From assembly GCA_964584315.1 (NCBI GenBank), contig CAZOZO010000003.1, positions 1-64,000 of the forward strand: a DNA stretch of 64,000 nt, written 5' to 3'. This DNA is from CAXXOK01 sp964584315 (GTDB taxonomy: Bacteria > Bacillota > Clostridia > Christensenellales > Aristaeellaceae). Of this stretch, positions 52,113 through 61,215 are shown piece after piece; the first letter of the stretch is position 1; each line of letters opens with the position of its first letter. The notes under the pieces were generated by a model. That model was not told the DNA's origin. It saw nothing but the letters and a program-made list of their open reading frames with translations, and searched no databases. Position numbers and translations under genes: made by a program.

Positions 52113-53579
52113 CTATAATTGGTGGTAGATGGGCGCGAGCGCCGCCTGTATGGCCTTGTAAAGGGGAAAGCGCGAGTCATAGTACGCCACGCCCTCGGGG
52201 TTCGGCTCGGTCACGCCGGTCACGCGCACGCAGGCGCGCACCGCGTCGGCATGGGTGGCGAACACGCCCTTCGCAACGCCCGCGAGCATCGCGCTGCCCA
52301 GCGAACTGTCCACATCCTTGACCGTGGTCAGGGGGATGGCGAGCATATCGGCTAAAATCTGCCGCCACAGGGCGCTTTTCGATCCGCCGCCGATGGCAAC
52401 GGCCTGCTTTGGCGCAGCGCCCAGCTCCTGAAGGGTGGCGACGCAATCCTTCATGGAGTAGGCGACGCCCTCCAGCACCGCGCGGCTGAAATGGGCCTTG
52501 GTGTGGAAGCCTGTCGCGCCTGTGAAGCTGGCGCGCAGCTTATCGTCCAGATACGGGGTGATCTCCCCTTGCAGGTACGGGTGGAAGTACAGCCCGTCGC
52601 ACCCGCGCGGGATGGTCGCGGCGGCGGCGGTGTTCTCCTCAAAGGTTCCGCCGAAGGTATCGCGGTACCAGCGGTTGCTGGCGGCGCAGGCCTTGGTGGC
52701 CGTGCCGGGGTACCAGAGCCCCTCCACCACGTGCCGGTAGGTGACCAGCCGAGCATCCACCAGTGGATGGTCGAGGATGGGGCAGATGCGCCCCGCGGTC
52801 GCCAGCTTGACGGTCGCCTGACCCACGGCCACCGCGCCCGCGGCATACACCTCCATGACCGTATCGGTCGCCCCGGCGATCACGGCGGTGCGGGCGATAA
52901 GCCCCGTATCCGCCTGTGCCGCAGGGGTGAGCGGCGACAGGATGGCCGTTGGCGGCACAAGGGGCGGCAGCATCGCGGGACTGATGCCCGCCAGATCGCA
53001 CAGGAAGGGCGACCACTCGTTTTTGGCCACGTCCAGCAGCAGGTTGCCCATGGCTTCGATGGGGTCGGTCACGTCGTCGCCGGTCAGGCGGTAGCGCACA
53101 TAGTCCTTCATGGCCATCACGCGCACGGTGCGGCGCAGCACCTCCGGCTCATGCTCGCGCAGCCACAGTAGCTGCGGCAGCGTCCACAGGCTGGATACGC
53201 CGTTGTAGCACAGCCGCATGATGGCATCGCCGTGCTGCGCCTTCAGGCGCGCGGCCTGCTCGGTGGCGCGTGAATCCGTCCAGTAAATGGCGCGGCGAAC
53301 GGGCCGCCCATCCGCGCCAACCAGCACGGCGGTGTGCGTGGCTGCGGAGATCGACAGCGCCGCGATGCTTTCCGGCGCGACCACCGTTTGGGCCATGATC
53401 TCGCGGATGAGGGCGACCAGCGCCGTGTAGCTGTCGTCCGCGTCCTGCTCCGCCCAACCGTTGTGAGGGTAATAGGTGGGATACTCGCGGCTGGCCGTGC
53501 CGCATACGCGCCCGTTTTCGTCCAGCAGGGTCGCTTTGGCGGAGCTGCCGCCGAAATCTATCCCCAGCAGATACTGCAT
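52113..53579 (-). CDS. FGGY-family carbohydrate kinase
   Basis: 488 aa. LLGIDFGGSSAKATLLD and the xylulokinase-like ALSISAATHTAVLV, AIYWTDSRATEQA and VIAGATDTVMEVYAAGAV are present. The C-terminal FGGY signature region reads VAIGGGSKSALWRQILAD. It phosphorylates a sugar or polyol. Closest resemblance is to xylulokinase/gluconokinase-type enzymes, but the substrate is unassigned. ATG at 53579 follows GGGAGG; it comes 31 bases after the LarA gene. Confidence 0.92.
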   Translation of the reverse strand: MQYLLGIDFGGSSAKATLLDENGRVCGTASREYPTYYPHNGWAEQDADDSYTALVALIREIMAQTVVAPESIAALSISAATHTAVLVGADGRPVRRAIYWTDSRATEQAARLKAQHGDAIMRLCYNGVSSLWTLPQLLWLREHEPEVLRRTVRVMAMKDYVRYRLTGDDVTDPIEAMGNLLLDVAKNEWSPFLCDLAGISPAMLPPLVPPTAILSPLTPAAQADTGLIARTAVIAGATDTVMEVYAAGAVAVGQATVKLATAGRICPILDHPLVDARLVTYRHVVEGLWYPGTATKACAASNRWYRDTFGGTFEENTAAAATIPRGCDGLYFHPYLQGEITPYLDDKLRASFTGATGFHTKAHFSRAVLEGVAYSMKDCVATLQELGAAPKQAVAIGGGSKSALWRQILADMLAIPLTTVKDVDSSLGSAMLAGVAKGVFATHADAVRACVRVTGVTEPNPEGVAYYDSRFPLYKAIQAALAPIYHQL

Positions 53580-53610
53580 CCTTACGCCTCCCATGCGCGC
53601 CGACGCGTCG

Positions 53611-54885
53611 CTATGCCTTCACGATCACGCCCACCCCGTCGGGGATGACCGTGATTTTGGATTCCGCGCCCAGAAGCGCCGTAGCCTCGCGCACGGCGCT
53701 GTCCGCGTCCGGCGCCCATCGCATGTGCATGGCTTCGACCAGCGCGCGGTTTTCCGCGCCGGTCACGAAAAAGCAGGTGGCCTTGCACAGCACGCGTGCC
53801 AGAATCTGCGCTTCCCACTGATCCATGCGCGTGGCTTCGGGCTGGATGTTTTCGATGTCGCCCAGTATCTGCGCGGGGCTTTGCCGCTCCGCAAACCAGC
53901 GGTAGAATGCCTCGCCGCCGTGCCCGTCCGCAAGGGCGGCGCACATCACGATGGCCCCGCCGGGGCGAACGCACGCCTCCGCGGCGGTCATGCCCTTCAC
54001 GGCCTGGTAGAGGTTTTGATCCAGCGGCCAACCGCCGTTCGAGGTAACGGCGATATCCGCCACGACGGGGGAAACGTGCGTACGCGCGAGGCTGTATTCG
54101 CAGCCCGCGGCGTGCGCCGCCTCCGGCTCGCCCGCAAAAGCGGCCAGCACGCGGTGCCCATGGCCCAGCACCACATTGAGGATGAACCGAAGGCCAGCCG
54201 CCTTGGCCGCAAATGCCATGTCGCGGTGGATGGGGTTATCCGTAAGGTTGCCCTGCACGGCGGCGGGGTTGGCGATAAAGCGGGCGTTATGGTTGTATAG
54301 CACTGTTTCGCGTGACGCTACGCCGGGCAGGATGCTCTTGCGCCCGCCGGAAAAGCCCGCGAAGAAATGCGGTTCGATGAAACCGTCCGCCACGGTCAGC
54401 TGCGACCAGGCGACCAGCTTATTGAGGCGCAGCGCGCCGCCGGAGGGCAGCGTGCCAAGCATGACCATGTCCGCGTCCTGCTCGGCCCGGTGCACTATGA
54501 TGGTTTCCTGATCCACCACCGCGTCGCCCAGCTTATGGCGAAGCTCCGCCTCGGTGGTGGGGCGATGCATGCCGGTGGCGACCAGAATGATGATCTCCGC
54601 CTGCGGGTTGCCCGCGCGTATCTCCGCCAGCATTGGCGGCAGGGTGATGTGGCTGGGCACGGGGCGGGTGTGGTCGCTGGTGATCACCAGCACGCGCTGC
54701 TTGCCGCGCGCCAGCTCGCCAAGCCTTGGCGAACCGACGGGGCTTTGCAGCGCCGCCCGAACGATCTGCTCCGGCGTTTGCGCGGGTGGCGCGCCGTGCG
54801 CAGGCGTCAGCACGCCCGCGAGCCGTTCCGGCGGCAGGTGCAAAGGCATCGTGCCCTTGCCGTAGGGGATGTCGATCTCCACCAT
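53611..54885 (-). CDS. larA: LarA-type nickel-pincer racemase/epimerase
   Basis: 424 aa, usual length. VITSDHTRPVPSH, LVATGMHRPTTEAELRHKLG and the cofactor-binding stretch EPHFFAGFSGGRKSILPG (His and Lys that hold the nickel-pincer nucleotide) are intact, then NHNARF. LarA racemises lactate. Relatives act on malate, hydroxyglutarate or sugar acids, so in this context the substrate could be an aldonate. No larB, larC or larE cofactor genes are in the window. ATG at 54885 follows GGGAGGGAAGG. Confidence 0.94.
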   Translation of the reverse strand: MVEIDIPYGKGTMPLHLPPERLAGVLTPAHGAPPAQTPEQIVRAALQSPVGSPRLGELARGKQRVLVITSDHTRPVPSHITLPPMLAEIRAGNPQAEIIILVATGMHRPTTEAELRHKLGDAVVDQETIIVHRAEQDADMVMLGTLPSGGALRLNKLVAWSQLTVADGFIEPHFFAGFSGGRKSILPGVASRETVLYNHNARFIANPAAVQGNLTDNPIHRDMAFAAKAAGLRFILNVVLGHGHRVLAAFAGEPEAAHAAGCEYSLARTHVSPVVADIAVTSNGGWPLDQNLYQAVKGMTAAEACVRPGGAIVMCAALADGHGGEAFYRWFAERQSPAQILGDIENIQPEATRMDQWEAQILARVLCKATCFFVTGAENRALVEAMHMRWAPDADSAVREATALLGAESKITVIPDGVGVIVKA

Positions 54886-54983
54886 AAACCCTTCCCTCCC
54901 CGCTTCGCTATCTGCCGCGCAGCTGAGCGCCGCTTTTATACGCCGCGCGGCTGCCCGTGTCCGCCTTGCCGCCCAGTGTACCC

Positions 54984-56381
54984 TCATATCACTTTGCCGG
55001 GGTTCAAGATACCACCTGGGTCAAACACGGCCTTGATGCCGCGCATCAGGGCGAGCTGGGTTTCGCCCAGCGATTGCGCAAGGTAGGCACGCTTGGCATG
55101 GCCCACGCCGTGCTCGCCGCTCACCTCGCCGCCCAGCAGCTCCGCCTCGCGGTACAGTGCGTCCATCACGCGGGCTACTCTTCCTTTCCATTCCGTCTCG
55201 GGCAGCGCGTCCTGACAGGCGTAGAGGTGCAGGTTGCCGTCCCCCGCATGCCCGAATGAGCAGATGCGCACGCCCTCGCTCTTGCCGATCTGTACGCTCT
55301 TGCGCACAAAGGCCGCGATGCGGTCACGCGGCACCACCACGTCGCACTCGTCCATGCTGGGTGTGCCGCCCTTGATGGCCTCCAAAAATGCGCCGCGCGC
55401 GTTCCAAATGCTCTCCTTGCGCTCGTCGGTATCGGCCAGCAGAACATCCTTCGCGCCAAGCGAAAGGGCAAGGTCGGTCACAGCCTGCACGGCAGGCTCC
55501 AGCGCCTCGGGGCTCGCGCCGTCCAAGCGTACCAGCAGGTACGCGTCCGCGCTGCTATCGGGGAACTGCTTGCCAAGGTATGCCTCTGCGGCGGCGATCA
55601 CGGCGCGCTCCATAAACTCGACGGCGGTGGGTTCGCAGCCGCAGGCCAGCACCGCGGACACCGCGCCGATGCACGCATCCAGGTCGTCAAAGGGCAAAAG
55701 CAGGCTCAGGTTTGTTTTGGGCTCGGGCCTGAGGCGCACGGTCAGCTTCGTGAGCACGCCCAGCGTGCCCTCGCTACCCACCATCAGGTGAAGCAAGCTA
55801 TAGCCACTGGCGTTTTTCACGTTTTTACCGCCGAGGGTGAGCACCTGCCCGCTGGCCAGCACCACTTCCATGCCCAGCACGTAGTCGCGCGTTACGCCGT
55901 AGCGCACGGCGCGCATGCCGCCCGCGTTGGTCATGGCGTTGCCGCCCATGGTGGCGGTCTTCTCGCCCGGGTCGGGCGGGTAAAACAGCCCTGTGCCGTT
56001 GAGCGCCTTGGGGAAGTCGATCAGTAGCACGCCCGGCTCCACGGTGGCGGTCATGTTGGGCACATCCACCTCTAGTACGCGCCTCATGCGATCCGTGCAG
56101 AGCACCACGCCGCCCAAGTGCGGCACGCACCCGCCGCACAGCCCTGTGCCCGCGCCTCGCGGCGTTACGGCGATGCGGTTGCGGTCGCAGTAGGCCAGCG
56201 CGGCCGATACCTCCTCCGTGGTCAGGGGGTAGAGCAGCGCTTCGGGCTGAAAATGGCCGTACTCGGGCATTTCGTCATGGTCAAAATCGTCGCTGATGGC
56301 GTCGCCCGTAAGCACCCGCTGGGGCATAAGCCCACGAAAGTAAGCCAGATCGGTTTCGTCCACAGGTTTGAAAGCCGTCAT
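54984..56381 (-). CDS. GlcD/LctD-type FAD-linked 2-hydroxy-acid dehydrogenase
   Basis: 465 aa. FAD_binding_4 domain with TPRGAGTGLCGGCVPHLGG, GNAMTNAGGMRAVRYGVTRD and MVGSEGTLGVLTKL; C-terminal oxidase domain ending SGEHGVGHAKRAYL and FDPGGILNPGKV. It oxidises a D-2-hydroxy acid such as lactate or glycolate, passing electrons to ETF. Its start overlaps the stop of the ferredoxin-fused EtfA as ATGA, which strongly suggests a complex with it, as in LctBCD of Acetobacterium. Confidence 0.93.
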   Translation of the reverse strand: MTAFKPVDETDLAYFRGLMPQRVLTGDAISDDFDHDEMPEYGHFQPEALLYPLTTEEVSAALAYCDRNRIAVTPRGAGTGLCGGCVPHLGGVVLCTDRMRRVLEVDVPNMTATVEPGVLLIDFPKALNGTGLFYPPDPGEKTATMGGNAMTNAGGMRAVRYGVTRDYVLGMEVVLASGQVLTLGGKNVKNASGYSLLHLMVGSEGTLGVLTKLTVRLRPEPKTNLSLLLPFDDLDACIGAVSAVLACGCEPTAVEFMERAVIAAAEAYLGKQFPDSSADAYLLVRLDGASPEALEPAVQAVTDLALSLGAKDVLLADTDERKESIWNARGAFLEAIKGGTPSMDECDVVVPRDRIAAFVRKSVQIGKSEGVRICSFGHAGDGNLHLYACQDALPETEWKGRVARVMDALYREAELLGGEVSGEHGVGHAKRAYLAQSLGETQLALMRGIKAVFDPGGILNPGKVI

Positions 56382-57565
56382 GCACCCGCCTCCTTGAGCC
56401 GCGCAAGCAGGTCGCGCGCGATGGGGTAGAGATCGCCCACGATGCACACATGCGCCACGCTGAAGATGGGCGCGTCCGCGTCGGTATTGACGGCGATGAT
56501 GTGCCCGCTTGCGTTCATGCAGCTGGCAAACTGGATGGCCCCGCTCACCCCAAGGGTGATGATGAGCCTTGGCCGCACCGTGCGGCCCGACAGGCCGATC
56601 TGCCGGGCGACCTCTGCCCAGCCTTTCTCCACCAACGGGCGGGTCACAGCCCAGTCGCCGTGAAGCGCCGCCGCCAGCTCACGCACCAGCGCGAGGTCGG
56701 CTTCCTTTTGCAGGCCGCGCCCGCCCACCACCAGCACCTCCGCATCGGAGATAGACCCGGCGGGCGGCACGGGCACCGTGCGCACATGCCGCACGGGGGA
56801 GGCAAACACTGCCTTGGGGATGGGGCGGGGCGTTACCACACCGCGCGCATCGGCATCCCGTACAGGCGCGTCCATCACCTTGTAGCGCACGGTGGCAAAC
56901 TGCGGGCGGGTGTTGGGGGTCACGATCTGCGCCATGATGTTGCCGCCGAATGCGGGCCGTATCTGGATCAGGTCGGTATCCTCGCGCAGTTCCAGCGCGG
57001 TGCAGTCCGCGGTAAGCCCCGTGCGAAAGCGCGTTGCCAGCCGTGGGGCAAAACTGCGGCCCAGCGACGTGGCCCCCACCAGCACAACGCTGGGCTTCAT
57101 GTGGCGAATGGCATCCTCCGCGCAGGCGGCAAACGCATCCGCGCGGAAGAAGGACAGGGCTGGGTCGTCATAGACGAAGGTCTCGGCCACGTCATAGTGC
57201 CGAAGCTCCTGAGCCAAAGGCGAAACGCCGTGCCCGATCAGCGCGGCCTTTACCACAAAGCCCGCGCTCTGGCACAGCTTGAGCGCCTTGCCCACCAGCT
57301 CGAGGCTCACGGGGTGCAGCGCGCCGCCGGTCGCCTCGCACAGCACCAGGATATCGCGCCACGCAGCTTTGTCTACGCTGGCCACCTTGGTTTCCAGCCG
57401 CACGATGGCCTGACAGGGGCAGGCTTTGACGCACAGGCCGCACACGCGGCAGGCGGCGTTCAGCGCCGGTTTGCCCGCCAGAAAGTCGATCGCGCCAAAG
57501 GGGCAGCTGGCGGCGCACTGCCCGCAGCCGTCGCACTTGCGGGGGATGATGGCGATCTGCGCCAC
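56378..57565 (-). CDS. EtfA with N-terminal two-cluster ferredoxin domain (LctC-like)
   Basis: 395 aa. Residues 1-60 hold two cluster motifs, CDGCGQCAASCP and CRVCGLCVKACP. Residues about 70-395 are EtfA: VGATSLGRSFAPRLATRFRT, TADCTALELRED, VLVVGGRGLQKEADL and LGVSGAIQFASCMNASG, IFSVAHVCIVGD. This layout is that of electron-bifurcating ETFs such as LctC and CarE, which use ferredoxin and NAD. GTG at 57565 follows TAGGAGGG. It lies 12 bases after EtfB and overlaps the dehydrogenase gene. Confidence 0.95.
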   Translation of the reverse strand: MAQIAIIPRKCDGCGQCAASCPFGAIDFLAGKPALNAACRVCGLCVKACPCQAIVRLETKVASVDKAAWRDILVLCEATGGALHPVSLELVGKALKLCQSAGFVVKAALIGHGVSPLAQELRHYDVAETFVYDDPALSFFRADAFAACAEDAIRHMKPSVVLVGATSLGRSFAPRLATRFRTGLTADCTALELREDTDLIQIRPAFGGNIMAQIVTPNTRPQFATVRYKVMDAPVRDADARGVVTPRPIPKAVFASPVRHVRTVPVPPAGSISDAEVLVVGGRGLQKEADLALVRELAAALHGDWAVTRPLVEKGWAEVARQIGLSGRTVRPRLIITLGVSGAIQFASCMNASGHIIAVNTDADAPIFSVAHVCIVGDLYPIARDLLARLKEAGA

Positions 57566-57577
57566 GGCGTAGCCCTC

Positions 57578-58357
57578 CTAGATCAATTTCGAATGGGTGA
57601 GGTGCTCAAACAGCCGGGCCGCATCGACTTGGCCTTGCCACACCTCGCGCGCCGCGCCCGCGGGCGGGGGAAAAATGCGCATGACCTGCGTGGGGCTGCC
57701 GGAAAGGCCGTAATGCTCGGGGTCGGTATCCAGAAACGCATCCAGCCCCACGACGGTCACGGGCTTTAGCGCTGCCTGGCGCGCAGCCTTGAGCGAGGGC
57801 AGCCGTGGCATGTGGATGTCCTGCTCCACGGTGATCAGACAGGGGAAAGGCATGAATACCGTCTCCACGGTACCCACCAGCTGCTGTTCCACCGTTACGC
57901 CGTCCGACTGTGCCTCGATATGGCTTACCCACGCCGCGTGCGGGATACCCATGTGCTCCGCGATGGCAGGGCCTACCTGCGCGGTATCGCCATCGGTGGT
58001 CTGCTTGCCGCACAGGATCAGGTCAAAATCGCCCACGCTGCGGATGGCCTGCGCCAGCGTGTAGCTGGTGGCCAGCACATCCGCGCCGCCCAGCCGCCTG
58101 TCGCTGAACACATAGCCTGCGTCCGCGCCCATCAGGAAGCTCTCGCGCACCACGGCCTGCGCCTGCGGGGGGCCCATGGTGCCAACGGTCACGGTGCCGC
58201 CGCATGTCTCGCGCAGGCGCAGCGCCGCCTCCAGCGCATACAGGTCGTAGGGGTTCATCTTGGAGGCGACGCCCGCTCGCTTCAAAACGCCGGTGGCCTC
58301 GTCGACTTCCACGCGGTTTGTAGCTGGCACCTGCTTGATGCACACGAAGATGTTCAT
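57578..58357 (-). CDS. electron transfer flavoprotein beta subunit of the bifurcating module (LctB-like)
   Basis: 259 aa. IFVCIKQVPATNRVEV, SKMNPYDLYALEAALRL, VTVGTMGPPQAQAVVRESFL and LILCGKQTTDGDTAQVGP match EtfB of bifurcating systems. The C-terminal GLSGSPTQVMRIF is also typical. In LctBCD-type complexes this subunit holds the FAD that splits electrons between NAD and the low-potential path. ATG at 58357 has AGGCGAGG upstream. Confidence 0.94.
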   Translation of the reverse strand: MNIFVCIKQVPATNRVEVDEATGVLKRAGVASKMNPYDLYALEAALRLRETCGGTVTVGTMGPPQAQAVVRESFLMGADAGYVFSDRRLGGADVLATSYTLAQAIRSVGDFDLILCGKQTTDGDTAQVGPAIAEHMGIPHAAWVSHIEAQSDGVTVEQQLVGTVETVFMPFPCLITVEQDIHMPRLPSLKAARQAALKPVTVVGLDAFLDTDPEHYGLSGSPTQVMRIFPPPAGAAREVWQGQVDAARLFEHLTHSKLI

Positions 58358-58435
58358 GGATTCACCTCGCCTGATGGATAGGGCCAAAGGGGCGAAACGC
58401 GCCACGCAAGCATGGCGCGTTTCGCCCGCAAGGTT

Positions 58436-59521
58436 TTAGGCAAGCCGTTCGCTCAGCAACACGAAAAGGTCTTTGAACTGGTAGCCTTCCGGCACGGTCT
58501 GCGAAAGTGCCTCGGCGCTCTGCGGGCAGGCGGAAACCAGTGTGGTAACGCCCGTGCGGGGCACGTCGCTCCAGCGGCCCTGCGCCACCTTGGCGCGCAC
58601 ATCCGGCCAGTAGCGGCCCATCAGCGCGCTGCCGCAGCAGCGGGCCAGCTGGCGGTTTTGGAACATCTCGTGCAGCTCGCAGCCCATCGCGGCCAGAATG
58701 GCGCGCGCGGGCTCGTGCTCGGTCAGGTCGCGCGCAAGGCGGCTGGGGTCGTGGTAGGTCACGGCCAGCGCCTCGCGGCGGGGTGTGATCCTTCCCTGCG
58801 CGATCAGCTCCGCCACATACGCCGTAGCGGTGACCACCGTGGGCAGCGCGATACCAAAATCCGCGCACTCGTGCAGGAAAAACACTGCGTCGTAGGTATC
58901 CAGCACCACGAGGGTCTTGGCGCCGCTCGCCGCGATGGCCTTGGCGGCTTCGCGCGCTTTAGCGCGCGCCTCTTCCACAGGGCCGATCAGGTCATACAGC
59001 GCACAGCCGCTCTGGGGTTCGTCACGCAGCGCGGCAAAGGGCACGCCCGCTTTGCGAAGCACGGTAAACAGCGCCTGTGCGACCTCCGGCGTGCTGTAGC
59101 GAGCGGTTTGCCCCAGCCACACCAGCACGTCGCCCGTCTCAGGCACGCCCGCAAAATCCACCTTGGGGGTGGGAGCGCCGTACAGGTTGCCGCCCGAAAG
59201 CAGGGTATCGGCCAGCGTTTCGATGTATTTGGGGGCAAGCCCTTCCGCCACGGCCTTGCTGCGCGCCTGCCGGATGTACATCGGCGGGTCGAAGCCGGTC
59301 ACGCAATTGTCCGTGCAGGCGTTGCACAACAAGCACCCGTACATGATCTCGGCCGCGCCCTCGTCCATGGGCAGCCCGCGCTCGAACATCGACACCAGCA
59401 GTCCCTTGGCGCGGGGGGTGTTGGATTCCTTACCCGTGGCCAGCTGCACGGGGCACAGGTGGCGGCACATCCAGCAAAAGCGGCACGCGTCCGCGTTCTT
59501 CTTGGCTTTCTCGGTAAACAT
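58436..59521 (-). CDS. CCG-domain iron-sulfur protein (GlcF/HdrD-like)
   Basis: 361 aa. Two [4Fe-4S] motifs near the N-terminus, CRFCWMCRHLCP (about 13-24) and CLLCNACTDNC (about 63-73), precede a region with YHDPSRLARDL and one cysteine-rich CCG motif, LARCCGSALMG (about 283). The usual second CCG site is less clear: LVSACPQSAEAL has a single Cys. It relays electrons from a flavin dehydrogenase, here probably the FAD oxidase encoded 25 bases upstream. ATG at 59521 follows AAAGGA at eight bases, better than 59530. Confidence 0.9.
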   Translation of the reverse strand: MFTEKAKKNADACRFCWMCRHLCPVQLATGKESNTPRAKGLLVSMFERGLPMDEGAAEIMYGCLLCNACTDNCVTGFDPPMYIRQARSKAVAEGLAPKYIETLADTLLSGGNLYGAPTPKVDFAGVPETGDVLVWLGQTARYSTPEVAQALFTVLRKAGVPFAALRDEPQSGCALYDLIGPVEEARAKAREAAKAIAASGAKTLVVLDTYDAVFFLHECADFGIALPTVVTATAYVAELIAQGRITPRREALAVTYHDPSRLARDLTEHEPARAILAAMGCELHEMFQNRQLARCCGSALMGRYWPDVRAKVAQGRWSDVPRTGVTTLVSACPQSAEALSQTVPEGYQFKDLFVLLSERLA

Positions 59522-59546
59522 GGCGACCATCCTTTCGGTTTTCGCC

Positions 59547-60971
59547 CTACAGCCCCAGCTTGTAGGGGTTCATGATGCCGTTGGGGTCCAGCGAATGCTT
59601 GAGCCCCTGCATCACCTGCATGGCGGGGCCGTATTGCTCCTTCATCAGCCTGCCCAGTTTGAGGCCGATGCCGTGGTGGTCGTTGATGACCCCGCCGTGC
59701 GCCATGGCGGCGCGCACGCCCGCGTTCCAGATCTGGTTGTGCAGGCGGATGGCCTCCTCAGGGTCTTCCGGCGGGTGGTCCATGATGAAGCGGTCGTAGA
59801 TCATGGTGCCCCACTCGTACCAGTGGCTGCAATGGGCGATGAACCGCACCCCGGGGAAGTTGTCCTCCACGGCGTGCTTCATGGCGCTGTAGATAGCCTC
59901 CACATCGTCATAGGCGGCCACCGTGTCCATGGTGCCGAACATCTGCGGGTTGTTCATGATGTGGCCGGGGTAGAAGAAGGTGATGCGGTTTTCGTACCAC
60001 TTTTCGCCGTACTCGCTGCCCAGGTCCTCCGCACCCCACTTTTTGCAGATTTCCTGCACCATGTCCATCTCGATATCCACGATGCGGCGGATGCCCTCCA
60101 GCGCGAGCATCATGAAGCAGCCTTGCTTGGCAAAGCCCAAAATGCTCTTGATGATGCTGGTGGTCTCCGCCTCGTCAAAGAAGCGCAGAATGGAGGGCTT
60201 GAGCTTTTGCAGCATGTCGCGCCCCGCCATCAGGCCGCTGTGAAAATCTGGAAACAGGAAAGCGCGGAACTGGCGGCTCTCCGGCTGCTCAAACAGCTTG
60301 AACGTCGCCTTGGTGATCACGCCCAGCGTGCCCTCCGAGCCGATGAAGATCTGGTTGAGATCGGGTCCTGCGGCGTGCTTGGGCACGGGCAGGGTGTTGA
60401 TGATGTCGCCGTTTGGCAGCACCACTTCCATGGACAGGCACTGGTCGTCGATCTTGCCGTACTTTGTGCTCATGATGCCGATGCCGCGGTGCGCCAGCGC
60501 GCCGCCGATGGTGCCGCACGTGAGGCAGCTGGGGATGTGCTGGCAGGAGTAACCCTTCTCGTTGGCGTACCACTCCAGCCGCTGGTAGATGAGCCCGCTC
60601 TCCGCAGTGATGGTGCGGCTCACCTCATCGATCTCGATCAGGCGATCCATGCGCTTCATATCCAGCATGATGCCGCCCGCCATGGACAGCGCGCCGCCCT
60701 GCGAACCGCTGCCGCCGCCCCAGATGGTCACGGGGATGCGGTAGTAGTTGGCGATCTTGAGCAGTTTGGATACCTCCAGCGTGCTGCCGGGGCGCACCAC
60801 GCAGTCCGGCATGGGGGGCGTTTGCCCGTGATCCGCCCACATGCGGCCGATCCAGAAGTAGTCCACGCCGTAGGCGAGGCGCTCGCTTTGGACGGTGGAT
60901 ACGTTCTCGCGCCCCACCACGTCCTCCAGCTCCATGCGGATCATGTCAGTCATGAATGCCTTGCGTTCCAT
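59547..60971 (-). CDS. FAD-binding oxidase, alkyldihydroxyacetonephosphate synthase-like branch
   Basis: 474 aa. The PCMH FAD domain shows IPVTIWGGGSGSQGGALSMA, GTIGGALAHRGIGIMSTKYG and IGSEGTLGVITKATFK. The C-terminal HGGVINDHHGIGLKLGRLM and LDPNGIMNPYKLG are shared with AGPS and related hydroxy-acid oxidases. It is a different branch from the GlcD-type enzyme in the same cluster. Its likely partner is the CCG protein just downstream. AAGGAGAGAG precedes the ATG. Confidence 0.9.
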   Translation of the reverse strand: MERKAFMTDMIRMELEDVVGRENVSTVQSERLAYGVDYFWIGRMWADHGQTPPMPDCVVRPGSTLEVSKLLKIANYYRIPVTIWGGGSGSQGGALSMAGGIMLDMKRMDRLIEIDEVSRTITAESGLIYQRLEWYANEKGYSCQHIPSCLTCGTIGGALAHRGIGIMSTKYGKIDDQCLSMEVVLPNGDIINTLPVPKHAAGPDLNQIFIGSEGTLGVITKATFKLFEQPESRQFRAFLFPDFHSGLMAGRDMLQKLKPSILRFFDEAETTSIIKSILGFAKQGCFMMLALEGIRRIVDIEMDMVQEICKKWGAEDLGSEYGEKWYENRITFFYPGHIMNNPQMFGTMDTVAAYDDVEAIYSAMKHAVEDNFPGVRFIAHCSHWYEWGTMIYDRFIMDHPPEDPEEAIRLHNQIWNAGVRAAMAHGGVINDHHGIGLKLGRLMKEQYGPAMQVMQGLKHSLDPNGIMNPYKLGL

Positions 60972-61215
60972 GTTCTCTCTCCTTCGCCGCGGGGCGATGC
61001 CGCGCGGGGATGTCGTCCATGCCGCGCCCGCCGCGCAGGTGTGGCAACCTCACGTTGCGTACACAAAACACGCCTGCCGAAAAACTGTGCCGCGGCAGCG
61101 GATCTGTGACCATCAGAAGGGGCCGTGCCGTACGTGGCGGGGCGGCTCGGGTCGCGAGGGTTACGGCCTGCCCGCGATGCGGGCGGCTGGCCGGATGGCG
61201 TTTATCAGGCTTGGG
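60972..61215. other. gap inside the catabolic cluster
   Basis: 244 bases between the DUF4867 gene and the FAD oxidase gene, the largest gap in the cluster. No clear promoter, terminator or ORF was seen. It may hold a processing or internal start site. Confidence 0.35.

Noticed and set aside
59163..61109. 648-aa plus-strand frame opposite the FAD oxidase
   Set aside because: Antisense to a gene with clear FAD motifs; its translation is Val/His/Ala-rich noise.
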